Shown here one piece after another: positions 1-6,460 of a stretch of 8,327 nucleotides of DNA (within the stretch, counting starts at the first letter, position 1; every line of letters begins with the position of its first letter). The stretch is from Sporichthyaceae bacterium (GTDB taxonomy: Bacteria; Actinomycetota; Actinomycetes; JACCYY01): positions 1 to 8,327 of the forward strand of contig JACCYY010000209.1 of the NCBI GenBank assembly GCA_013696235.1, written 5' to 3'. The notes below the pieces were generated by a model that did not search any database, was not told where the DNA came from, and was given only the letters and a program-made list of their open reading frames with translations. Position numbers and translations under genes: made by a program.

Positions 1-11
1 GCGCCGGGGAG

Positions 12-857
12 CTACGGCGAGCTGAGTGCGGCCCGCATGGCCGTCAGCGGTGCCGGGCGGCCGGTCATCAGCTCGACCTGCCGGCCCGCCTGCTGGAGCA
101 GGAGATCGAGCCCGCCGATGACGGTCCGGCCTGCCTCCGCGTACGCGCCCGCGAGCGGCGTCGGCCAGGGCACGTAGGTCCAGTCGACGTAGGTGCCCGG
201 TCCCGCCACCACCTCGCTCGCCAGCCAGTCGACCGCGCCCGGCGGTGTGGTGTCGATCACGAGATCAGCGGCCAGCCCGGACCGACGCGCGGACGGGTCG
301 GCCATCGACCCCATCTCGACCTGCACCGGCAGGTCCAGCGCAGCCAGGACCGCCGCCCGTACCGGGTCCCGGACCAGCACCAGCACCTGCACCCGGTCCA
401 CGCCGTTGGCGAGGGCCCAGATCGACGATCGGGCGGTGGCCCCGCCGCCGAGGACGCACGCGGTACCCCCCGGCGCCACGCCGACGTCGGCCAGCGCGAG
501 GCGCAGCCCGCGCGCGTCGGTGTTGTGCGCGACCCAGCCGTCATCCCGGCGTACGAGCGTGTTCGCCACGCCCGTCCTCCGGGCCACCCCGTCGGCATCG
601 TGAGCGCACGCGAGTGCGGCCACCTTGAGCGGTCTGGTGAGCGACAACCCGACCCACTCGGGGCCGAGGCCGGCGACAAAGCCGGCGAGCCCGGCCTGGT
701 CCACCTCGACCGCGTCGTAGGACCAGGCGAGGCCCAGCGCGGCGTACGCGGCCCGGTGCAGCGCCGGCGAGCGTGAGTGCGCGACCGGCGACCCGAGCAC
801 CGCGCACCGGCGACGACCGCCGGCCCCGGCCAAGGGCTCAGCAGCGCCGCTCAGCAC
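12..857 (-). CDS. aroE: Shikimate dehydrogenase (AroE)
   Basis: This 281-residue protein is predicted to reduce 3-dehydroshikimate to shikimate with NADPH in the cytosolic chorismate pathway. The substrate-binding N-terminal domain shows the shikimate hydroxyl-binding pair in HSRSP (S28, S30), the catalytic lysine in SLTRPLK (K78), the NTL asparagine (N99) and the catalytic aspartate in HNTDARG (D114). The Rossmann domain has the glycine loop GGGATA at 137-142, and GLDLLLQQ near 249-256 gives the conserved glutamine (Q256). Length is normal for the family. The start is GTG, with AGGA ten bases upstream, and it overlaps the end of mltG by 7 bases, so it is probably translationally coupled as the last visible gene of the operon. 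One oddity is an arginine (R75) inside the usual NVTxPxK motif, which reads SLTRPLK here. A shikimate dehydrogenase-like paralogue is possible, but all the key residues are present and the location beside mltG favours true AroE. Confidence 0.93.
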   Translation of the reverse strand: MLSGAAEPLAGAGGRRRCAVLGSPVAHSRSPALHRAAYAALGLAWSYDAVEVDQAGLAGFVAGLGPEWVGLSLTRPLKVAALACAHDADGVARRTGVANTLVRRDDGWVAHNTDARGLRLALADVGVAPGGTACVLGGGATARSSIWALANGVDRVQVLVLVRDPVRAAVLAALDLPVQVEMGSMADPSARRSGLAADLVIDTTPPGAVDWLASEVVAGPGTYVDWTYVPWPTPLAGAYAEAGRTVIGGLDLLLQQAGRQVELMTGRPAPLTAMRAALSSP

Positions 858-1981
858 AGGTCGCTGTCCTGGCAGTACTGCTGGAGGAGGGTGACGTTGG
901 CCTGGTGCTCCTCGGGTGTCCGGGCGAACCGGGTCTCGCCGGTGTCGAGGTTCACCGTGACGAAGTAGCGCCAGTCCCCGGCGGCAGGCGCGAGTGCGGC
1001 GATCATCGCCTCCTCGCCGGGCGAGCCGATCGGTCCGGGCGGCAGGCCCGCCGCCCGGTAGGTGTTGTACGGGCTGTCGATCTCGCGCTCCTCGTCGGTG
1101 GTGAAGACGTCGCCGGCGGTCCCGACCGCGTAGTGCACCGTCGAGTCCATCTGGAGCCGCATCCCGGCAGCGAGGCGGTTGAAGATCACTCGGGCCACCC
1201 GCGGCCGGTCCTCGGCCCGTGACGCCTCCGCCTCGACGATGCTGGCGACGGTCACCGCCTCCAGCGGGGAGATCTGCAGCGCCGAAGCCCCCGCCTCGAG
1301 CGACACGTCCGTCGCGGCCTGGCCGAACCGGGTCACCGTCGCCGTCAGCACCTCAGCGGCTGTGGCGTCCGGCTCGAACTCGTAGGTCGCCGGGAAGATG
1401 AATCCTTCGAGCTTGCCACCGGCGTAGGCCGGGAGCCCGATCGTGGCCGCGTCCGCGGCGGCCGCTTCGAGCTCGGGCACGGTGACCCCTGCGCCGGTGG
1501 CGAGGCGGGTCAGCGCTTCCTCGAGCCGCAGCCCCTCGGGCAGGGTGACCAGCTCGACGAGCCGGTTCGCGGCGTCCACCAGGACGGCGAGCGCGCCGGC
1601 AGCGGACATCTCGAGCCGGAGCTCGTAGGTCCCGGGCTGGATCCCGATGGCCGCCGGGTTACCCGCGGCCGCGTCGATGAAGGCGTCCTGGGTGGCGACC
1701 ACCCCAGCGTCGGCGAGGGTCGCGCCGATGGTGGTGACGCTGTCGCCCGCGGCGACCTGGACGCTCACCGCGCCGGTGCCGGGCCCGGCGAAGTCCTCCG
1801 GGCCGCCACCGTCAGGAAGGATCCCGCTGAGCGCGTTGCGGCCGAAGTAGGCAGCCGCCCCGATCAGGCCGACGACGACCGCCAGGGCGATGAAGGTCGC
1901 CAGCGCGCTGTGGCCACGACGGCGACGGACCTGGCGGGTCGAGGCCCGGGTGTCCGGCGTGCCGAGACCGAGCTGGCTCAC
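851..1981 (-). CDS. mltG: Endolytic murein transglycosylase MltG (YceG family)
   Basis: This membrane-anchored lytic transglycosylase is predicted to cleave nascent glycan strands and so end peptidoglycan elongation at the outer face of the membrane. From the chosen start it has 376 residues: a short basic cytosolic segment (RRRR near 19-22), one membrane span at about 27-46, a LysM-like region at about 70-125, then the YceG catalytic domain. Visible family motifs are LEGFIFPATY (191-200), ASIVEAE with the presumed catalytic Glu250, NRLAAGMRLQMDSTV (268-282) and SPYNTYRAAGLPPGPI (303-318). I chose the GTG at 1981, giving a protein beginning MSQLGLG, because GAGGAG lies 4 bases upstream. The in-frame GTG at 2011 would add ten residues but has no comparable ribosome-binding site. 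The gene overlaps aroE by 7 bases and follows ruvX after a 76-bp spacer. Identity is secure; only the start is uncertain. Confidence 0.93.
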   Translation of the reverse strand: MSQLGLGTPDTRASTRQVRRRRGHSALATFIALAVVVGLIGAAAYFGRNALSGILPDGGGPEDFAGPGTGAVSVQVAAGDSVTTIGATLADAGVVATQDAFIDAAAGNPAAIGIQPGTYELRLEMSAAGALAVLVDAANRLVELVTLPEGLRLEEALTRLATGAGVTVPELEAAAADAATIGLPAYAGGKLEGFIFPATYEFEPDATAAEVLTATVTRFGQAATDVSLEAGASALQISPLEAVTVASIVEAEASRAEDRPRVARVIFNRLAAGMRLQMDSTVHYAVGTAGDVFTTDEEREIDSPYNTYRAAGLPPGPIGSPGEEAMIAALAPAAGDWRYFVTVNLDTGETRFARTPEEHQANVTLLQQYCQDSDLC

Positions 1982-1985
1982 GCTT

Positions 1986-1991
1986 CTCCTC
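1986..1991 (-). promoter_or_regulatory. Ribosome-binding site that sets the mltG start
   Basis: The minus strand reads GAGGAG followed by AAGC and then GTG. This near-ideal Shine-Dalgarno sequence favours the GTG at 1981 over the longer in-frame GTG at 2011. Confidence 0.7.
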
Positions 1992-2017
1992 GCTTGGGTC
2001 GGGACGGGCACTCGGTG

Positions 2018-2034
2018 CGGTCGGGCTCCGACCG
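2018..2034 (-). other. Perfect hairpin in the ruvX-mltG spacer
   Basis: The minus strand reads CGGTCGG-AGC-CCGACCG, a perfect 7-bp stem with a 3-base loop. It lies 23 bases after the ruvX stop codon and about 26 bases before the mltG Shine-Dalgarno sequence. No T-tract follows on either side, so it is not a classical intrinsic terminator. It could be an attenuator, an RNA-processing or stability element, or a U-less terminator. The structure is read directly from the sequence; its function is inferred. Confidence 0.5.
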
Positions 2035-2057
2035 GGTTCGGACGTTGCTCGGGTCAC

Positions 2058-2513
2058 TCACTCCATCTGGACGGTCTCGCCGGCCGGTCTCCCGAGGGAC
2101 CGCTCGGTGTCGAGGGCTGCTTGCAGGATCGCTGCGGCGGCCACCTGGTCGACGACCGCCCTCGCCCGGCGCCCGTCGACGCCGGCCTTCCGCAGGCCCC
2201 GCGCCGCGGCAACCGTCGTGAGTCGCTCGTCCACGAGGCGCACGTGGACCGGGGCGACCCGGACGGCCAAGGTCACAGAGTAGTCACGAACCGATCTCGC
2301 GCTAGGGCCTTCCGCGCCCGACATCGAGAGCGGGAGGCCTATCACGACCTCGATTGCGGCCAGCTCGCGCACGATCTCGGCGATCTCGTCGAGGTCGCGA
2401 GCGCCCCGGGCGACCGTCTGGAACGGCGTGGCGAGGAGGCCGGACGGGTCGCACGTGGCGATCCCGATCCGCACGGTGCCGACGTCGATCCCGACGCGTA
2501 CGCCGGAGCGCAC
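2058..2513 (-). CDS. ruvX: Holliday junction resolvase-like / pre-16S rRNA nuclease (YqgF/RuvX)
   Basis: This is a 151-residue RNase H-fold nuclease of the YqgF family. Members are linked to maturation of the 16S rRNA 5' end and were earlier proposed to be Holliday-junction resolvases. The N-terminal GIDVGTVRIGIA pattern (8-19) contains the first metal-binding aspartate (D10). GLPLSMSG (59-66) is the second family motif, VDERLTT (94-100) carries Glu96, and VDQVAAAAIL (121-130) carries Asp122, completing the acidic triad. Length is typical. The start is GTG, 6 bases after the alaS stop codon. The ribosome-binding site is weak (GGAAG about 10 bases upstream, inside alaS), so translation probably depends on coupling to alaS. 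It lies in the conserved alaS-ruvX-mltG-aroE order. Family assignment is firm; which activity dominates in the cell cannot be read from the sequence. Confidence 0.92.
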   Translation of the reverse strand: MRSGVRVGIDVGTVRIGIATCDPSGLLATPFQTVARGARDLDEIAEIVRELAAIEVVIGLPLSMSGAEGPSARSVRDYSVTLAVRVAPVHVRLVDERLTTVAAARGLRKAGVDGRRARAVVDQVAAAAILQAALDTERSLGRPAGETVQME

Positions 2514-2519
2514 CCAGGG

Positions 2520-5198
2520 TCAGCTTCCGCCGGTGACGCGCTGGCCCACGAGGTGCTCCACCGCGGCCAGGGCCTCGACGACCTTCGACGGGTCCCTCCC
2601 ACCGCCCTGGGCGACGTCGTCCTTGCCGCCACCGCCACCACCGAGGGCAGCGGCAGCGACCCGGACCAGGTCACCGGCGCGCAACCCCCACGAGCGGGCG
2701 GTCTCGTTGACTGCCGCCACGACGACGGGGCGGTCGCTCGTGACGGTCACGGCCGTGACGACCACCGGTCGATCACCGGTGATCTTTGCGCGGACGTCGA
2801 GGGCGAGGCGCCGGAGATCGTCCGGGCTGGTCCCGTCGGGCGCCCGGTGGCCGACGAACGCGACGCCGTACACGTCGGTCGGCGCAGCCGCCAGCGCCCC
2901 GGCCTGGGCCAGGACGGTGTCGCTGCGCATCGACTCGATGTCCCGCTCGGCGACCCGGAGCCGCTCGACGATGCCCGCCACCCGGTCGGGCAGGTCGTCC
3001 GGCCGGGTCTTGAGCAGCTCGCTCACCTGGTGCACGAGCACGCTCTCGCGGGCGAGGAACTCGTACGCATCGGTTCCGACGAGGGCTTCCACGCGCCGGA
3101 TGCCGGCCCCGATCGACGCCTCGCCGAGCAGCTTCACGACGCCGAGCTGGCCGGAGCGCTGCGCGTGCGTGCCGCCGCACAGCTCGCGGGCCCAGTCGCC
3201 GACGGAGATCACCCGGACCTCGTCGCCGTACTTCTCCCCGAACAGTGCCATCGCACCGAGCTCGCGGGCCTCGGCCTGCGTCATGACGCTGGCGTGCACC
3301 TCGAGGTCGTCGACGAGCACAGCGTTCACGGTCTGCTCGACGTCGCGCAGCACCGAGGCGGGCACTGCCTGGGTGTGGGTGAAGTCGAACCGGAATCGGC
3401 CCGGCGCGTTCTCCGAGCCGGCCTGGGTGGCGGTCTCGCCGAGGACGTCGCGAAACACCTTGTGCACCATGTGCGTCGCGGTGTGCGCCCGGGAGATCGC
3501 CCGTCGCCGCTCGACGTCGACCTCACCCACTGCCGCGGAACCGACTGCCACGGAACCGGTGAGCACGCGAGCCCGGTGGACGACGAGGCCACGGATCGGG
3601 GTCTGGACGTCCCGCACCTCGACCTCCGCGTCGCCGACCCGGACGATGCCCCGGTCGGCGAGCTGGCCACCGGCCTCGGCGTAGAACGGCGTGCGGTCCA
3701 GCACCAGCTCGACCTCGGTGCCCTCGCCGGCCTCGGTCACCTGCTGGTCGTCGACCACCAGACCACGGACGACCGCGTCGGTGATCACCTCGCGGTAGCC
3801 GGTGAACTCCGAGGGACCGGCTGAGTCGAGCACTCCGCGGTACACGCTGAGATCGACGTGCCCGGTCTTCTTCGAGCGGGAGTCGGCCTTGGCGCGGTCT
3901 CGCTGCTCGGTCATGAGCTGGCGGAAGCCGACCTCGTCCACGGCAACGCCCTGCTCGGCGGCCATCTCGAGGGTGAGATCGATCGGGAATCCGTACGTGT
4001 CGTGCAACGCGAACGCTCGCTCGCCGGACAACGTGGTCTCGCCCTGCGCCTTGGTCGTCCGGACCGCCGTGTCGAGGATCGTGGTGCCCGCGACCAGCGT
4101 CCGCCGGAAGGCGTCCTCCTCGCCGGTGATGACCTGCTCGATCCTCGGGTAGGCGGTCTCGAGCTCGGGGTAGGACCGCGCCATCCGGTCCTTGGCGACC
4201 ACGAGCAGCTCACCCATGGTCGGGTCCTCGACGCCGAGCAGGCGCATCGAGCGCACCGCCCGGCGGATGAGTCGACGCAGGACGTATCCACGGCCCTCGT
4301 TCGCCGGCGTGACACCGTCGTTGACGACCATGAGCGCGCTGCGGACGTGGTCGGCGACCACGCGCAGCCGCACGTCGGCCTCGTGGTCCCCGCCGTATCG
4401 CACCTGCGCCACCTCGGCGGCGCGGTCGAGCACCGGGCGGATGTCGTCGATCTCGTACATGTTGTCGACGCCCTGGAGCAGGTACGCGACGCGCTCCTGA
4501 CCCATCCCGGTGTCGATGCTCTGCGCCGGCAACGGGCCAGCGACGTCGAAGTCCTCCTTGCTGCGGACAGCGCTGAGGGCCTCCTGCATGAAGACGAGGT
4601 TCCAGAACTCGAGGTAGCGGTCCCCCGCCTTCTCGACGTCGCCCTCCGGGCCGTGCGCGGACCCGCGGTCGAGGAGGATCTCCGAGCACGGCCCGCCCGG
4701 GCCGGGCACACCCATATGCCAGTAGTTGTCCTTCTTGCCCAGGCGCACGATGCGGTCGTCCGGCAGTCCGGCGATCCGCTTCCACAGCCCGACCGATTCC
4801 TCGTCGTCGTGGTAGACGGTGACGAGGAGGTCCCGCTCGGGGAAGCCGAAACCGCCGTCGGCCTGCGAGCCGGTGGAGAGCTCCCACGCATACTCGATGG
4901 CCTTGTCCTTGAAGTAGTCGCCGAACGAGAAGTTGCCGTCCATCTGGAAGAACGTTCCGTGCCGGGTGGTCTTGCCGACCTCTTCGATGTCCAGCGTCCG
5001 GACGCACTTCTGGACGCTGACCGCGCGCGGCCACGGCGCCTGCTGCTGCCCGAGGAAGTACGGCATGAACGGGACCATGCCGGCCACCGTGAACAGCAGC
5101 TGCGGGTCGTCGGACGGGAGCGGAGCGGATGGGACCTCGGCGTGATCACGCGAGACGAAGTGGTCGAGGAAACGTCGGCGGATCTCAGCCGATTCCAT
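2520..5198 (-). CDS. alaS: Alanyl-tRNA synthetase
   Basis: This 892-residue class II synthetase attaches alanine to tRNA-Ala and edits mischarged Ser or Gly. The catalytic domain begins MESAEIRRRFLDHF and contains LFTVAGMVPFMPYFLG (35-50), VQKCVRTLDIEEVG (62-75) and TFFQMDGNFSFGDYF (82-96). The editing domain has both zinc-binding pairs: HTATH (H572, H576) and CGGTH (C674, H678). The C-terminal DHHA1-type region ends in a glycine-rich stretch, GGGGGGKDDVAQGGG (853-867). Length is standard. The open frame extends upstream to 5378, but the conserved sequence starts at the ATG at 5198, which has GAGG eight bases upstream and a 10-bp gap from the preceding gene. That GAGG overlaps the preceding stop codon, suggesting coupling. 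No T-box or other leader is visible directly before it. All domains appear intact. Confidence 0.97.
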   Translation of the reverse strand: MESAEIRRRFLDHFVSRDHAEVPSAPLPSDDPQLLFTVAGMVPFMPYFLGQQQAPWPRAVSVQKCVRTLDIEEVGKTTRHGTFFQMDGNFSFGDYFKDKAIEYAWELSTGSQADGGFGFPERDLLVTVYHDDEESVGLWKRIAGLPDDRIVRLGKKDNYWHMGVPGPGGPCSEILLDRGSAHGPEGDVEKAGDRYLEFWNLVFMQEALSAVRSKEDFDVAGPLPAQSIDTGMGQERVAYLLQGVDNMYEIDDIRPVLDRAAEVAQVRYGGDHEADVRLRVVADHVRSALMVVNDGVTPANEGRGYVLRRLIRRAVRSMRLLGVEDPTMGELLVVAKDRMARSYPELETAYPRIEQVITGEEDAFRRTLVAGTTILDTAVRTTKAQGETTLSGERAFALHDTYGFPIDLTLEMAAEQGVAVDEVGFRQLMTEQRDRAKADSRSKKTGHVDLSVYRGVLDSAGPSEFTGYREVITDAVVRGLVVDDQQVTEAGEGTEVELVLDRTPFYAEAGGQLADRGIVRVGDAEVEVRDVQTPIRGLVVHRARVLTGSVAVGSAAVGEVDVERRRAISRAHTATHMVHKVFRDVLGETATQAGSENAPGRFRFDFTHTQAVPASVLRDVEQTVNAVLVDDLEVHASVMTQAEARELGAMALFGEKYGDEVRVISVGDWARELCGGTHAQRSGQLGVVKLLGEASIGAGIRRVEALVGTDAYEFLARESVLVHQVSELLKTRPDDLPDRVAGIVERLRVAERDIESMRSDTVLAQAGALAAAPTDVYGVAFVGHRAPDGTSPDDLRRLALDVRAKITGDRPVVVTAVTVTSDRPVVVAAVNETARSWGLRAGDLVRVAAAALGGGGGGKDDVAQGGGRDPSKVVEALAAVEHLVGQRVTGGS

Positions 5199-5208
5199 CA
5201 GGTAGGCC

Positions 5209-5475
5209 TCACCGACCGTGCCGTCCGGTCGAGGATGCAGCTGTGGTGTCCGGGTCCGCCGGGGTGTCCTGAACGCCGAGCGCGTCGAGCATCTCGTCCT
5301 CGCGCTCGGCCATCGCCACGCGCACGTCGTCGGCGAACTCGCGAACGGTGTCGCCGAGGCCGGACACCGCGTTGGCAAGTCCCTTCGGTGTGTACGCCTC
5401 GGCGGTCTTGGTGATCCGGCGGACCACGGTCACGCCGGCCGCCGCCCCGATGCCGAGCCAGAACAGCCGCTTCAT
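5209..5475 (-). CDS. Small membrane-associated protein, DUF6167-like, function unknown
   Basis: This is an 88-residue protein beginning MKRLFWLGIGAAAGVTVVRR. Residues 3-18 form a short hydrophobic segment that is either a single membrane anchor or membrane-inserted, followed by a basic turn. Residues 20-68 look helical and amphipathic (TPKGLANAVSGLGDTVREF, then an acidic stretch DDVRVAMAEREDEMLDALG). The Thr/Ser/Asp-rich tail is probably disordered. GGGGAGG six bases upstream fixes the ATG, which overlaps the preceding DUF948 stop codon as ATGA. The downstream alaS start is 10 bases away, so it is almost certainly co-transcribed. A small protein of this kind, annotated as DUF6167, is common between a DUF948 gene and alaS in actinobacteria; I assign it on sequence style and position. 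No catalytic motif is seen and I propose no function. Confidence 0.82.
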   Translation of the reverse strand: MKRLFWLGIGAAAGVTVVRRITKTAEAYTPKGLANAVSGLGDTVREFADDVRVAMAEREDEMLDALGVQDTPADPDTTAASSTGRHGR

Positions 5476-5891
5476 CGGGTGCCTCCCCGCCGGCTGGACC
5501 TCATCTCGGCCTTCACCCGCTTGCCGACCTCGCCCTTGCGCCGCGCGCTGAGCGCCTTGCGCACGCCGTACGAGAAGGCGGCCAGCCGGACGACCGGTCC
5601 GCCGAGCGTCGCGGCGAAGATGCCGGACAACGCTGCGACGTTGCTCGTGACCTGCTGGGCGTTGGCCGTGATCGCGTCGACACGGGTGAGCTGCGCGTTC
5701 GCGGACGTGACGGTGCTGGTCACCTCGCCGAGCAACGGCGTGGTGCCGTCGGCGACTCCGCGGACGAGACGCGAGGTCTCGTCGAGCGTGCGGCCGAGCT
5801 TGACCAGCGGAACCGCCAGGAAACCAACCAGCAGCACGAACGCGACAGCGGCGATGAGCCCCGCGATCTCTCCTGCAGACAACTGCCTCAC
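5472..5891 (-). CDS. DUF948 domain-containing membrane protein
   Basis: This 139-residue protein has one clear N-terminal membrane span (about 8-30, GLIAAVAFVLLVGFLAVPLV), then a polar helical region (about 31-85) rich in Thr, Asn, Gln and Val with few prolines, as in DUF948 proteins whose helices resemble chemotaxis-receptor coils. A moderately hydrophobic stretch follows at 88-110 and a very basic tail at 111-139 (RKALSARRKG, then RSSRRGGTR). The start is GTG with AAGGAG three bases upstream. It is the first gene of the apparent six-gene operon and is joined by an ATGA overlap to the DUF6167-like gene, so the two products are probably made together. A DUF948 gene ahead of alaS is a recurrent actinobacterial arrangement. 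Its biochemical role is unknown. Confidence 0.85.
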   Translation of the reverse strand: MRQLSAGEIAGLIAAVAFVLLVGFLAVPLVKLGRTLDETSRLVRGVADGTTPLLGEVTSTVTSANAQLTRVDAITANAQQVTSNVAALSGIFAATLGGPVVRLAAFSYGVRKALSARRKGEVGKRVKAEMRSSRRGGTR

Positions 5892-5936
5892 GCTCTCCTT
5901 CGAAGACGATCAGGGTGGTGTGCGCAGGCGGCCGCG

Positions 5937-5949
5937 CCGCTCGCAGCGG
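5937..5949 (-). other. Short GC-rich hairpin in the leader before the DUF948 gene
   Basis: CCGCT and AGCGG form a perfect 5-bp stem around a 3-base loop. It is next to an 8-bp palindrome, GCGGCCGC (5928-5935). It lies after the whiB stop codon and just downstream of the possible -10 box at 5955-5960. No T-tract follows, so it could be a U-less terminator for whiB, a leader structure, or chance in GC-rich DNA. Confidence 0.25.
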
Positions 5950-5954
5950 GATCG

Positions 5955-5960
5955 ACCCTA
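5955..5960 (-). promoter_or_regulatory. Possible -10 box for the DUF948-alaS-aroE operon
   Basis: The minus strand reads TAGGGT, which fits the actinobacterial housekeeping pattern TANNNT. It lies in the 124-bp gap between whiB and the DUF948 gene and would give a leader of roughly 55-60 bases. No convincing -35 hexamer lies 16-19 bases further upstream, so this is only a candidate. Confidence 0.3.
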
Positions 5961-6015
5961 TCGCGGGCACCCGTCGCAGCCGCCAGACCATCAGTCACGG
6001 TCCAGCGGAGGTTCG

Positions 6016-6306
6016 TCAGGCGGTGCGGGCCTGATCAATCGACCAGAGCCGGCGGCGCTCCTCGGGGGTCAACCCGCCCCACACGCCGAACGGCTCGCGC
6101 GTCCGGACCGCGTACGTGGCGCAGGCGTCCACCACGGGGCAGCTCCGGCACACGGCCTTGGCCACCCGCTCGCGGGCGAGCCGCCGCAGGCCGCGCTCGG
6201 CGTCCGGGGCGAAGAAGACCTTGGTGTCGACGTCGCGGCACGCCGCTACGAGTTGCCAGTCCCACGCTTCTGCCACAGGCTGAGGGAGCTGCCTCGTGTC
6301 GGCCAT
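6016..6306 (-). CDS. whiB3: WhiB-family transcriptional regulator, WhiB3/WhiD type
   Basis: This 96-residue Wbl protein is expected to bind a redox- and NO-sensitive [4Fe-4S] cluster and act with the principal sigma factor. The four cluster cysteines are C23, C53, C56 and C62 (C-X29-C-X2-C-X5-C), followed by the GVWGG turn (74-78) and a basic ERRRLW helix. The N-terminus LPQPVAEAWDWQL, then FFAPDAERG and REPFGVWGGL, match WhiB3 of Mycobacterium and WhiD of Streptomyces from memory better than WhiB1, WhiB4 or WhiB7. The ATG at 6306 is chosen because GAGGAG lies seven bases upstream; a TTG-started extension to 6330 is unlikely. The C-terminus is short (IDQARTA) and lacks the basic tail of mycobacterial WhiB3. 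It lies 154 bp after a lipid methyltransferase gene and 124 bp before the DUF948 gene, all on the same strand. The family is certain; the WhiB3/WhiD sub-assignment is likely. Confidence 0.92.
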   Translation of the reverse strand: MADTRQLPQPVAEAWDWQLVAACRDVDTKVFFAPDAERGLRRLARERVAKAVCRSCPVVDACATYAVRTREPFGVWGGLTPEERRRLWSIDQARTA

Positions 6307-6460
6307 GTGTGCACTCCTCGGTCTCGACAACGGTGGTCCGCCGGATGCTCGAGCGCGCCCGGACGTTTTCGTTCGCTCCTTGTCCTTCGGACCGTCGAGG
6401 CAGTTCGGATTGCTCCGATCCTGAATCCAGAGCTCTCGCCGCGTCGGATGGCTGCGTGGT
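6307..6460. other. whiB upstream spacer without TA dinucleotides
   Basis: This 154-bp gap separates the methyltransferase stop codon from the whiB start. Apart from the whiB ribosome-binding site (GAGGAG, 6314-6319) it holds no gene. It contains no TA dinucleotide on either strand, so no TANNNT -10 hexamer exists. Small inverted repeats are present: TCGGA-TTGC-TCCGA at 6405-6418 (read as TCGGA-GCAA-TCCGA on the transcribed minus strand, a GNRA-type loop) and GTCC-TTC-GGAC at 6382-6392. I cannot name an operator. Confidence 0.5.

Noticed and set aside
1890..3824. Open frame of 644 codons on the plus strand opposite mltG, ruvX and alaS
   Set aside because: It is antisense to three well-recognised genes, has low-complexity Arg/Ala/Gly/Asp/His composition with no motifs, and is the usual shadow of GC-rich third positions.
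5199..5208. T-box or riboswitch leader for alaS
   Set aside because: Only 10 bases separate alaS from the preceding gene, leaving no room for a leader RNA.
5199..5378. Sixty-codon N-terminal extension of alaS
   Set aside because: It would overlap most of the DUF6167-like gene, reads as Arg/Thr/Pro-rich noise, and the conserved AlaS sequence begins at the ATG at 5198.
3858..5414. Open frame of 518 codons on the plus strand opposite alaS
   Set aside because: It mirrors the alaS codons, has no recognisable domain, and runs through the alaS start and into the next gene.
5928..5935. GCGGCCGC palindrome as a regulator-binding site
   Set aside because: An 8-bp GC palindrome is expected by chance in DNA of this composition, and no second copy or half-site pattern was seen.
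5476..5991. Long upstream extension of the DUF6167-like frame
   Set aside because: This part is an out-of-frame shadow of the DUF948 gene; the ATG at 5475 has a strong ribosome-binding site and starts the hydrophobic segment.
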